DNA from: Devosia sp.
GTDB taxonomy: Bacteria > Pseudomonadota > Alphaproteobacteria > Rhizobiales > Devosiaceae
Length of the DNA stretch: 18,488 nucleotides
Direction: 5' to 3'
Assembly: GCA_028290225.1 (NCBI GenBank)
Contig: JAQGKH010000363.1
Span: 1 to 18,488 of the forward strand
Shown: positions 6,927-14,316 of the stretch, piece by piece
Layout: every line of letters begins with the position of its first letter
Position numbering within the stretch: position 1 is the stretch's first letter
Made by a program: the position numbers and the translations under genes
The notes under the pieces: generated by a model
Database searches by the model: none
Told to the model about the DNA's origin: nothing
Seen by the model: the letters and a program-made list of their open reading frames with translations, nothing else

Positions 6927-9625
6927 TGCTGTCGGCCGATTTCCTCATCGCCACCGCCATCGGCTATGTCGGCCTGCTGTTCGTCATCGCCTATTTCGGC
7001 GATCGTCGCGCCCGTTCCAACACCCGCTCATTTCTGCATTCGCCGGCCGTTTATACGCTTTCCATCTCCGTTTATTGCACCAGCTGGACCTTTTACGGTG
7101 CGGTAGGCAACGCGGCGCGCAGCGGGCTCGAATTTGTGACCATTTATCTGGGGCCGACGCTGGTCTTCGTGGGCTGGTGGTTTTTGCTCCGTCGCCTTGT
7201 GCGCATCAGCCATCACCAGCGCAACACCTCGGTGGCCGATCTGCTGTCGTCGCGTTTTGGCAAGTCCAACCGCCTGGCCGTGCTGGTCACATCCATCGCC
7301 GTGGTCGGCATCGCGCCCTATATCGCACTCCAGCTCAAGGCCGTGACCTCCTCGATCCAGGCCGTGGCCGGCTCGTCCGAGTTCGGGCAGGGCAGCCTTG
7401 CCGGCATCGACGATGTCGGCCTCGCCTTCGGCATCGCGGCGGGCATGGCGCTGTTCACCATCCTTTTCGGCACCCGCCATGTGGATGCCAAGGAGCAGCA
7501 TCATGGCGTCGTTGCCGCCATTGCCTTCGAAGCAGTGGTGAAACTCGCGGCCTTGCTGGCAGTGGGCATTTTCGTGGTTTATGTCGGGGGCGGCTTTGAA
7601 GCCATTTTCAGCCGGGCCGCCGCGATGGGCGTCGCCGTTGACGCCGCCAACACCTTTGACAGCCGCTGGCTGACCACCCTTGCCCTGTCCGTTGCCGCCA
7701 TCGTGTGCCTGCCGCGCCAGTTCCAGGTGACCGTGGTCGAGAACTCCGACGAAAACCATCTTCGCGTCGCCAGTTGGGCTTTCCCGGCCTACATGCTCCT
7801 GATGAGCCTGTTTATCCTGCCCATTGCCATGTTCGGGCTCGTCACCATGCCGGATGGCGCCAACCCGGACATGTTCGCGCTGACCCTGCCCATGGCCTTT
7901 GGGCAGGACGGTCTCGCACTCTTTGCCTTTATCGGCGGTTTTTCCTCCGCCACCTCCATGATCATCCTTGAATCCATCGCGCTCTCGATCATGGTGTCCA
8001 ATCACATCGTCATGCCGATGATCCTGCGGTTCAGCCCGGCCGGGAACGGGGACGGGCAGGGGGTCACAAGGCTGCTGCTCAACGCCCGCCGCTTCTCCAT
8101 CGTGCTCATCCTGTCGCTGGGCTTCTTTTATTTCTTCTTTACTCGCGATTCCGACGCCCTGGCGCCCATAGGGCTGATCTCCTTTACCGCCATCGCCCAA
8201 TTCTTCCCCGCCGTCCTCGCCGCCCTGTTCTGGCGCGAAGCCTCTCTCAAGGCCGCCACTTCAGCCATCGCGGGTGGATTCCTGTTCTGGGTCTGGTGCA
8301 GCTTTTTGCCGTCCTTCCAGTCCGTGTCGCCCCAGGTCGCCAATCTCCTTGCCAACGGGCCCTGGGGCATTGCCTGGCTGCGGCCGGAAGCGATGTTTGG
8401 TCTGGATGGCATGGACCCCCTGGTCCACGCTGCCTTCTGGAGCCTCACGGTCAATGTCTTGACACTGGCCCTGGTCTCGCTCGTGACTCGCCAATCGGCG
8501 CTGGAGCGCATCCAGGCCAGCGTTTTCGTGGATGTGTTCAAGCGCGGGCCGCTGGTGCGCGGCAATTTCGTATTGGGTTCCGCCACCGCCAACGATCTGT
8601 ATTTCGTTGCCGAGCGGGTGCTGGGCGAACGACGTGCTGCCGCCTTGTTCGACGTGGCGGCGCGTGAAAGCGGGGTGGATCCCGATCAGCTCGATCCCAC
8701 GCCCGAATTCATCGGCCGGCTGGAGCGCGAGCTTGCAGGCTCGATCGGCGCCGCCTCAGCCCATGTCATGCTTTCCAAGGTCGTTTCGGGTAGCGACATC
8801 TCGCTCGAGGAAATGATGCAGATGGCGGACGAAACCCAGCAGGTAATCGAATACTCCCAGCAACTCGAGCAAACCTCAGCCGAGCTGCGCTCAACCGCCC
8901 GCCAGCTCGAAGAAGCCAACGGGCGCCTGCGCGAACTTGATGCCAGGAAGGACGATTTCCTCAGCCAGGTGAGTCACGAAGTGCGCACTCCCATGACCTC
9001 GATCCGCTCCTTCTCCGAAATTCTGCTTGATGACTCCGACATCACCGACGGGCAGCGCCGGCACTTTGTCGGCACCATCCATCAGGAATCGCTGCGGCTG
9101 ACCAAGCTGCTCGACGAGATCCTTGATCTGAGCGCCCTGGAGCGTGGCGAGCGCGCCTGGGAGAACCTGCCCACCAATGCCGAGGCCGCACTGGATCGAG
9201 CACTGCTCGTGTGCGAAGCGGCCCTGCGCCAAAGCGGTGTTCAACTTGAAACCGGCAGCCGGGCCGGTGCCATCACCGTTGCCGCCGATGCGGATCGCCT
9301 CTGCCAGGTGTTCATCAATCTCCTGATCAATGCCATCCGCTACAACGACGCGCCGGCTCCGGTGCTGCGCGTGCAGTCCTCCATCCTCGCGGGCAGCTAC
9401 GCCGTCGAGATCGCCGATAACGGCCCTGGCGTGCCCACCGAAGAGCGCAAGCTGATCTTTGAAAAGTTTAGCCGAGGCAAGCGCAGCCCCGCCGATACGA
9501 GAGGCGCCGGTCTGGGCCTGGCGATTTCCCGCCAGCTCGTCGAACGCATGAACGGGACGCTCGAACTGGTGGAAGGCCCGCTTTGCGGCGCCTGCTTTCG
9601 CGTGCAGCTGCCGCTGCGCGCTTGA
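6926..9625 (+). CDS. SLC5/SSF-type sensor histidine kinase (CbrA/CrbS/MxtR-like)
   Basis: Membrane sensor kinase, 899 aa. Residues 1 to about 525 form a multi-pass sodium:solute-symporter-like domain with TSWTFYGAVGNAA and IYLGPTL near the N-terminus. A small helical region at about 530-620 matches the position of a STAC domain, followed by a coiled coil (about 626-678). HisKA follows with phospho-acceptor H684 (SHEVRTPM), then HATPase with the N-box from N798 (NLLINAIRYND), DNGPGVP from D831 and GAGLGLAIS from G860. No PAS or receiver domain is attached. Known relatives govern carbon-source or acetate responses, and in CbrA the SLC5 part moves histidine. The ATG at 6926 is preceded by GAGGGA and overlaps the upstream stop. 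Its likely partner is the single-domain regulator two genes upstream. Confidence 0.93.
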   Translation: MLSADFLIATAIGYVGLLFVIAYFGDRRARSNTRSFLHSPAVYTLSISVYCTSWTFYGAVGNAARSGLEFVTIYLGPTLVFVGWWFLLRRLVRISHHQRNTSVADLLSSRFGKSNRLAVLVTSIAVVGIAPYIALQLKAVTSSIQAVAGSSEFGQGSLAGIDDVGLAFGIAAGMALFTILFGTRHVDAKEQHHGVVAAIAFEAVVKLAALLAVGIFVVYVGGGFEAIFSRAAAMGVAVDAANTFDSRWLTTLALSVAAIVCLPRQFQVTVVENSDENHLRVASWAFPAYMLLMSLFILPIAMFGLVTMPDGANPDMFALTLPMAFGQDGLALFAFIGGFSSATSMIILESIALSIMVSNHIVMPMILRFSPAGNGDGQGVTRLLLNARRFSIVLILSLGFFYFFFTRDSDALAPIGLISFTAIAQFFPAVLAALFWREASLKAATSAIAGGFLFWVWCSFLPSFQSVSPQVANLLANGPWGIAWLRPEAMFGLDGMDPLVHAAFWSLTVNVLTLALVSLVTRQSALERIQASVFVDVFKRGPLVRGNFVLGSATANDLYFVAERVLGERRAAALFDVAARESGVDPDQLDPTPEFIGRLERELAGSIGAASAHVMLSKVVSGSDISLEEMMQMADETQQVIEYSQQLEQTSAELRSTARQLEEANGRLRELDARKDDFLSQVSHEVRTPMTSIRSFSEILLDDSDITDGQRRHFVGTIHQESLRLTKLLDEILDLSALERGERAWENLPTNAEAALDRALLVCEAALRQSGVQLETGSRAGAITVAADADRLCQVFINLLINAIRYNDAPAPVLRVQSSILAGSYAVEIADNGPGVPTEERKLIFEKFSRGKRSPADTRGAGLGLAISRQLVERMNGTLELVEGPLCGACFRVQLPLRA

Positions 9626-9758
9626 CTTGCCGGTGTTTGCACGATCCACCAGATGGGGCAGCACCGATCATGTTGCCTTGCTGACCGCCTAAACGAATTT
9701 GAACAAATCGCGGCATGCCTCGTTTATGCCAAACGCTGACACGCAATGGAGCTGAACA

Positions 9759-10019
9759 ATGGCCGAAAAGAAGGCGAACTCCGGATTATCTAAGCCTGTG
9801 GAGGTCGGCCCCGACCTGGTGCCGATCATCGGCGAAGGCCCGATGCCGCGCCCAGAGGTCACCAAGAAAGTCTGGGAATACATCAAGAAGAACGACCTTC
9901 AGGACCCGGCCAACAAGCGCAACATCAAGGCCGATGACAAACTCAAGACCGTGTTCGGCGGCAAGGACACGGTGACCATGTTCGAAATGACCGCCCTGGT
10001 CTCCAAGCACCTGGGCTAA
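9759..10019 (+). CDS. SWIB/MDM2-domain protein
   Basis: 86 aa, made up almost entirely of one SWIB/MDM2-type domain. Supporting pieces are the MPRPEVTKKVWEYIKKNDLQ stretch, DPANKRNIKADDKLKTVF and the C-terminal MFEMTALVSKHLG. The domain is best known from eukaryotic chromatin remodelling complexes and from chlamydial proteins; short stand-alone versions also occur in alphaproteobacteria, where their role is not settled. The basic lysine-rich N-terminus would suit DNA or protein binding. The ATG follows GGAG by eight bases. It lies 133 bp after the kinase gene, enough for its own promoter (a weak TTGAAC-N18-TTTATG candidate lies about 9698-9727), so it need not belong to the sensor cassette. 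Confidence 0.88.
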   Translation: MAEKKANSGLSKPVEVGPDLVPIIGEGPMPRPEVTKKVWEYIKKNDLQDPANKRNIKADDKLKTVFGGKDTVTMFEMTALVSKHLG

Positions 10020-10043
10020 GCCCCGCGCTCATCTATGCCCGAA

Positions 10044-10080
10044 GCGCCGTCATCGCAGCCTGAACTGTGCATGACGGCGC
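10044..10080. terminator. Hairpin between convergent genes, candidate bidirectional terminator
   Basis: GCGCCGTCAT (10044-10053) and ATGACGGCGC (10071-10080) are perfect 10-bp arms with a 17-base loop that can pair further. It sits between the SWIB gene and the convergent binding-protein gene, where a shared terminator is expected. Neither strand has a following T-run, so termination efficiency is uncertain. Confidence 0.6.
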
Positions 10081-10088
10081 CTCTATGA

Positions 10089-11147
10089 TCAGCGGGCGTC
10101 CAGTACGTCGCCCTCGAACGTGCCCAGCGTTTCCAGCATCTTTTGGTTGAAGCTGAGATCCACCAAGTCTTCCAGCGCTACGCGCTCGATCTCGGCAAAC
10201 TCGGGATTGGCATAGGTGAACTCGACAGCCTTGCCGAGCACCACCGGATCCATGCAGCCATTCACGCACCAGCGCGTCGTGTTGAGCGCCGCCGTCGCGG
10301 CGATGGCTTCGGCCGACAGGTCCTCGCGGGCAGCGGCCATTGCTGCTTCCCATTGCGCCGGTTCCGCCTGCATCGCCCGCGATGCTTCACCCAGGGCGTC
10401 GGTAAAGCGTTGCAGCGCCTCGCGCTTGGCTTCGATCGTGGACTCCAGCGCCGCTGCGAACTTGGACTGGCCGGGCGAGCGCTCGGCATAATCGTCCGGG
10501 TCCACCAGCACATGGATGCCCTCGACATCGGCGATGGACTGGTAGGTTCCAAACGACACCGTCGTCGCATCGACCTGGCCGGCCGCCAGCGCCTGCACGC
10601 GGATGTCGGGCGAGCCGATCGCCACGAAATTGGGCCCGTCCGCAGCAATTCCGTAGCTGGCCAGCACCGCCAGCGTCAGATTGTGGTCGAGGCTGCCATT
10701 GTCGGCAATCGCAAAGGAGCGTCCGACCAGCCCTTCCACATCGGTGATATCGTCCTTGGCAGCCACGAGAAACGGCGTCCCGGCCGACGTGGCGGTGAAG
10801 CCGCGGATCGGCACGTCGTTCTCGGCCCGCAGCCGGATCGCCGCTTCGATGGTGATATCGGCGACATCCACCGCGCCGGCATTGAGCGCGGCTACTGCCT
10901 GGGGGGTGCCCTCCAGCGCCACCACGGTCACCTTCACCCCGTGCTTCTCGTAAAAGCCCAGCTCTTCGGCGAGCCGGAAGATCGAGCCCGTGGTCGGATT
11001 GAAGTTGGCTTCAGCCGTGGCGAGCGCCAGCTTGATCTCGAGCATGTCCGTCGGCGCAGTTTGGGCAACTGCCCCAGTCACGAGGCCGGCCAGGGTTAGC
11101 CCCCCGCCCAGGACGGTGGCGATTAGTCTATGCGAATAATAGGTCAT
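10089..11147 (-). CDS. NMT1/SsuA-like ABC substrate-binding protein
   Basis: Periplasmic binding protein, 352 aa, of the nitrate/sulfonate/taurine/HMP-precursor importer class. A Sec-type signal peptide ends near AVA|Q at residue 28. The mature part shows the class pattern: LAEELGFYEKHGVKV (59-73), ALNAGAVDVADI (87-98) and the lid-region element GRSFAIADNGS (142-152). Near the C-terminus is a CVNGC pair (C294, C298), unusual for this class. ATG 11147 is chosen because it starts the signal peptide and has GGAGG upstream; 14 more residues lie in frame before it. It is the last gene of the minus-strand operon, after DUF1501. The ATPase and permease for it are encoded at the operon's beginning. 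The ligand is unknown. Confidence 0.88.
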   Translation of the reverse strand: MTYYSHRLIATVLGGGLTLAGLVTGAVAQTAPTDMLEIKLALATAEANFNPTTGSIFRLAEELGFYEKHGVKVTVVALEGTPQAVAALNAGAVDVADITIEAAIRLRAENDVPIRGFTATSAGTPFLVAAKDDITDVEGLVGRSFAIADNGSLDHNLTLAVLASYGIAADGPNFVAIGSPDIRVQALAAGQVDATTVSFGTYQSIADVEGIHVLVDPDDYAERSPGQSKFAAALESTIEAKREALQRFTDALGEASRAMQAEPAQWEAAMAAAREDLSAEAIAATAALNTTRWCVNGCMDPVVLGKAVEFTYANPEFAEIERVALEDLVDLSFNQKMLETLGTFEGDVLDAR

Positions 11148-11170
11148 GTTAGTCTTTCCTCCATAAAGGC

Positions 11171-11187
11171 GCGGCCTTCGGGGCCGC
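11171..11187 (-). other. GC-rich intercistronic hairpin before the binding-protein gene
   Basis: GCGGCC (11171-11176) and GGCCGC (11182-11187) form a short 6-bp stem with a 5-base loop. The stem lies in the 47-bp gap between the DUF1501 stop and the binding-protein start, and on the minus strand is followed by CCTTTA. It could act as a weak attenuator or protect the 5' end of a processed binding-protein mRNA. Confidence 0.4.
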
Positions 11188-11194
11188 AACCGGA

Positions 11195-12445
11195 TTAGTG
11201 CCTCGCGGCAAAAAGCGGGATCGAGCTGAACTGGCTCTTGAGAATGCCCGATGGGTGCTCGTGCTCCATCCAGCCCTCCATCAGCGTCGAATAGATGCGG
11301 CGATAATCGGTGGTGAATCTGAGATTGCCGTCATCCAGATCGGTGAGGCTGGGCACGCCGCCATATTGCCCCCCCAGTACCGGCTTGCCGATCACGAAGG
11401 CCGGACCGGCCGTGCCATGGTCGGTGCCCAGGCTGGTGTTCTCGGCAACCCGGCGGCCGAACTCGCTGAACACCATGACGACAACGTCGTCGCCCCGGCC
11501 GATGCGCTCCATGTCCCGCACGAATCCCGCGATATGATCGGAGGTATAGCTCCACAGCCGCGCATGCAGGTCGCCCTGATACACATGCGTATCAAAGGCA
11601 TTGTTGCGATAGGGCACGTAGTAAACCTTGGTCGGAAAATCCGCTGCGATCAGCGCCGCGACCTTTTCCAGCCCAAACGGAACCAGTCCGTAGTCAATCG
11701 GCGTCTGGTAGCTGTTCCAGGCCTCGCGCACCAACTGCTCGGAGCTGTTGGCGCTGGCCGCCACATCGAACAGGAAATCCTGCGCCGAATTGCTGCCGCC
11801 ATTGCCAAAGCGCGCATCGAGCACGCCCAGCGCCGCTTTTTCCTCATGCAACACGCGCCGGGTGAAATTGTCCGGGTTGTTGAACACCAGGGGCACATGG
11901 TTCATCGAGCGCACGGCGAGCGATTGATTGTCGTCGATATTGACGAGGAAATTGGTGGTGTGGCCCAGCGGGTCGATGGCGTCGGCCATGCGCCCCAGCC
12001 AGCCATGCGCTTCGCCGCTATTGGGCGCACCGGTCTGCCAGAACGCCATGGACGAAAAGTGCGAGAACGATGGCTGGTCATAGCCCACGCCATGCACGAT
12101 CCCCATCATTCCGTCCTTGTAAAGGCGCTCAAAGCCGCTCATCGTTTTCTGAAAGCCGAAATGCTCGTCGATTTTCAGCAGCTTGTCCGGCCGGATACCC
12201 AGATGCGGCCGCGCCAGGTAATAGGCGTCGTCACCATGAGGGACCACGGTGTTGAGCCCGTCATTGCCGCCCGAAAGCTCCACGATGACGAGGATGCGCT
12301 CATTGGCTGCGGCCTGCGCTTGGGCCACTTTCGACCATACTGGAGAGGTTGTTATGCCGCTCGTGCCCTGCAGCACCATGCTGCCAAAGCCGGCCTGGAT
12401 CAGGCCTTGCTTGTCGGTGCCGCTCAGTCTGGGTGGTTTTGCCAT
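11195..12445 (-). CDS. DUF1501 family protein
   Basis: 416 aa. DUF1501 proteins belong to the alkaline-phosphatase/sulfatase-like fold and usually carry a Tat signal. Family hallmarks present are ELSGGNDGLNTVVPHGD (56-72), SFSHFSSMAFWQTG (126-139), FDTH (284-287), VVMVFSEFGRR (322-332) and TDHGTAGPAFVIG (341-353). No biochemical activity is established for typical bacterial members. The N-terminus contains a moderately hydrophobic stretch ending in AQAQAAA, but at the twin-arginine position it has KQGLIQ instead of RRxFLK, so Tat export is doubtful. ATG 12445 is preceded by GGAG six bases upstream and lies 16 bp after the DUF1800 stop, which gives the classic DUF1800-DUF1501 order. The next gene is the binding protein of the importer. 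Confidence 0.92.
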   Translation of the reverse strand: MAKPPRLSGTDKQGLIQAGFGSMVLQGTSGITTSPVWSKVAQAQAAANERILVIVELSGGNDGLNTVVPHGDDAYYLARPHLGIRPDKLLKIDEHFGFQKTMSGFERLYKDGMMGIVHGVGYDQPSFSHFSSMAFWQTGAPNSGEAHGWLGRMADAIDPLGHTTNFLVNIDDNQSLAVRSMNHVPLVFNNPDNFTRRVLHEEKAALGVLDARFGNGGSNSAQDFLFDVAASANSSEQLVREAWNSYQTPIDYGLVPFGLEKVAALIAADFPTKVYYVPYRNNAFDTHVYQGDLHARLWSYTSDHIAGFVRDMERIGRGDDVVVMVFSEFGRRVAENTSLGTDHGTAGPAFVIGKPVLGGQYGGVPSLTDLDDGNLRFTTDYRRIYSTLMEGWMEHEHPSGILKSQFSSIPLFAARH

Positions 12446-12461
12446 GCTGCTCTCCGCCCGC

Positions 12462-14249
12462 TTACGCCAGCTGATATTGCGGCGCGCTCATGATCAGGTG
12501 CGCGACGATGCGCAGGCCATGTTCCATGTAGCTGTCCGCTTCCGTGAGATTATTGGTCCCCAGCTCACTATCGAGGGTCTCGATCAACGCGGAGCGGGCA
12601 GGGGGCGCGAGGGGCACCCGCAGCAACCGCGCCGCCAGTAGATCCACCGCTTCTTCGCTCGAACTGGCGCCAGCCTCGCGCATCATCCCGGCAAGGCTGA
12701 ACTGGGCCGGCGCGCGCGGGGTCGGCTTGAGCCGCCGAAGGGCCTCCTGATACCCCATCAAGCTGGCGTAACGCGTGTTGAACGCTTCGCCGATCCCTGC
12801 AGCGACGCTGGGCGCCGCCCCTTCCTCCAGGGTCGCCGCAGTGATTTCCATGCCGGCAACAATATTGGCATTGACCCGCTTCACTTCGCGTCCCGGGTTG
12901 AACATCGGATCGCTGAACTCGATGATGTCGGGGAACATCACCTCACGGGCAAAATTGGCCCGCTCGAACAACAAGCCCGGCGTGATCCAGGCGCGTCCCT
13001 CGCCCCAACCCGCCACCGTTGGTGGATAAAGCAGCACCTGGCCCAAGGTCTTGCCGACACTCCAGGGGTCGGGAATACCCGGCAGCTCGGCAACGCCCAG
13101 CTTGCGATAGGTGGATACGATCAGCTCGGTAGGCGACTTGATATGGCTGGCGACGGAGCCTTCTGAGTAAAAATCTTCGGACAGGAAGATCGTTTCGAGG
13201 AAAGGCGCTATCTCGTAATCCGCGTCCCGCAGCAGATCGCCAAGCACACTTGCGAAGGCCGGAGAAATCTCCTCGCGCACAAAGAACCGATACAGCTTGC
13301 AGGCGATGAAAACGGCGGTTTGCGGCTGCTCGAGGATGATTGCCAGGATGTCTTCACCGGTGAAATGGCCGGTGCGGCCGAGGAAATTCTTGATCCCGTC
13401 ATCATGCTTGTCGGCATCGAGCACAAAGCGCAGATCGTCATTGCCCCAGCCGGTAAAGGCACGGGCGGCTTCCCGGATATCGTCCTCGGTGTAATTGCCC
13501 ACGCCCATCGTGAACAATTCCATGACCTCGCGGCCAAAATTCTCGTTGGGCGCGCCTTTCACGTTCTGGGCGGCATCGAGATAAACCAGCATGGCTGGGT
13601 CCTTGGCCACCGCTTCGAGCAAAACCCCGAAATTGCCGCTGGCGCCACCGCGCAGCGTTTCGAGCTGAACAAGGGCCTTGCGATAATCGCGCAGCTTTTC
13701 TTCGCTGGTGGCGAAATGCCCATGCCAGAATAGCGTCAGCTTTTCTTCCAGCGGCCTGTTGGTGCGCACCATGCGGTCGAGCCACCAAAACCCCACCCGT
13801 CGCGATTCCAGTGCTGTCGCGCGCAACCAGTAAAAGAAGCGGTTGGTAACCGGCTGCAGCGGGCGGGGGCCCCTGGGCTTGACCCGTACCCCCATCGCTT
13901 CGCCGGTTTGCTCGGCAAGCGTGGTCGACAGTGGCCGGCTCACCGGAAAATTCTTGAGCGACGGATCCCAGAACCCCGATTGCTCGAAGGGTGCCAGATA
14001 ACTGTTGTCATGGTCGGCATAGTGCACGAGCCAGGCCACGGCCGCATGCGGCGTCATCGCAGCCAATGCCTCGATCTGGCGGGGCGTCCCCCCAAACCCA
14101 GCGCGTTCCAGCAAATGCGCCGCCTGCGCATAGCTCCACTCGCAAGCGGCAAGCGGCGACAGATTTTCAGCGCATGGTCGGCTCAAAGCTTTAGGTACCT
14201 TAGGCACCCGCTCCGCACTCCGGCGGCTTGAACGACTGCGGTGCTCCAC
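12462..14249 (-). CDS. DUF1800 family protein
   Basis: 595 aa, a largely helical family of unknown function that normally accompanies DUF1501. Hallmarks are AAHLLERAGFGGTP (43-56), KLTLFWHGHFATS (170-182), NENFGREVMELFTMGVG (235-251), AARAFTGW (261-268) and KHDDGIKNFLG (281-291). The N-terminus is basic (SRSSRRSAER) and lacks a hydrophobic signal segment, so export is not predicted by eye. The listed GTG start at 14249 has GGTGA eight bases upstream; a second GTG at 14207 is also in frame and leaves the family domain complete. An out-of-frame ATG at 14253 is noted separately. The 67-bp gap from the ATPase gene holds short palindromes. The gene sits in the middle of the importer operon. Confidence 0.9.
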   Translation of the reverse strand: MEHRSRSSRRSAERVPKVPKALSRPCAENLSPLAACEWSYAQAAHLLERAGFGGTPRQIEALAAMTPHAAVAWLVHYADHDNSYLAPFEQSGFWDPSLKNFPVSRPLSTTLAEQTGEAMGVRVKPRGPRPLQPVTNRFFYWLRATALESRRVGFWWLDRMVRTNRPLEEKLTLFWHGHFATSEEKLRDYRKALVQLETLRGGASGNFGVLLEAVAKDPAMLVYLDAAQNVKGAPNENFGREVMELFTMGVGNYTEDDIREAARAFTGWGNDDLRFVLDADKHDDGIKNFLGRTGHFTGEDILAIILEQPQTAVFIACKLYRFFVREEISPAFASVLGDLLRDADYEIAPFLETIFLSEDFYSEGSVASHIKSPTELIVSTYRKLGVAELPGIPDPWSVGKTLGQVLLYPPTVAGWGEGRAWITPGLLFERANFAREVMFPDIIEFSDPMFNPGREVKRVNANIVAGMEITAATLEEGAAPSVAAGIGEAFNTRYASLMGYQEALRRLKPTPRAPAQFSLAGMMREAGASSSEEAVDLLAARLLRVPLAPPARSALIETLDSELGTNNLTEADSYMEHGLRIVAHLIMSAPQYQLA

Positions 14250-14253
14250 TCAT
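14200..14253 (-). other. Possible 17-codon leader ORF overlapping the DUF1800 start
   Basis: An ATG at 14253 has the 16S-complementary word GGTGATC two bases upstream, in good register. It opens a frame (MSGAPQSFKPPECGAGA) that stops at TAA 14202-14200, within bases of an in-frame GTG (14207) of DUF1800. Either a coupled leader ORF, or the sign of a shifted start for DUF1800. Short and not supported by homology. Confidence 0.25.
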
Positions 14254-14282
14254 AAGATCACCAAGCCATGCCGGCTGGCACT

Positions 14283-14307
14283 CTATGGGCGCCATAGGAA
14301 AAACCTA
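14283..14307 (-). other. Overlapping short palindromes in the ATPase-DUF1800 gap
   Basis: CTATGG-GCG-CCATAG (14283-14297) and ATAGG-AAAAA-CCTAT (14294-14308 approximately) share bases and so could form alternative hairpins 3' of the ATPase gene. They may reduce read-through or mark an RNA-processing site. Both stems are short. Confidence 0.3.
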
Positions 14308-14316
14308 TCCCGCAAT

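Noticed and set aside
7028..8200. Minus-strand open frame of 390 aa opposite the SLC5 domain
   Set aside because: Gly/His/Asp-rich antisense translation of membrane-helix codons; typical shadow.
9626..9758. Possible small RNA or attenuator between the kinase and SWIB genes
   Set aside because: No stable stem with a T-run was found; only a weak promoter-like pair of hexamers is visible.
11198..12493. Plus-strand open frame of 431 aa opposite DUF1501
   Set aside because: Antisense shadow with no family features; DUF1501 motifs on the minus strand are unambiguous.
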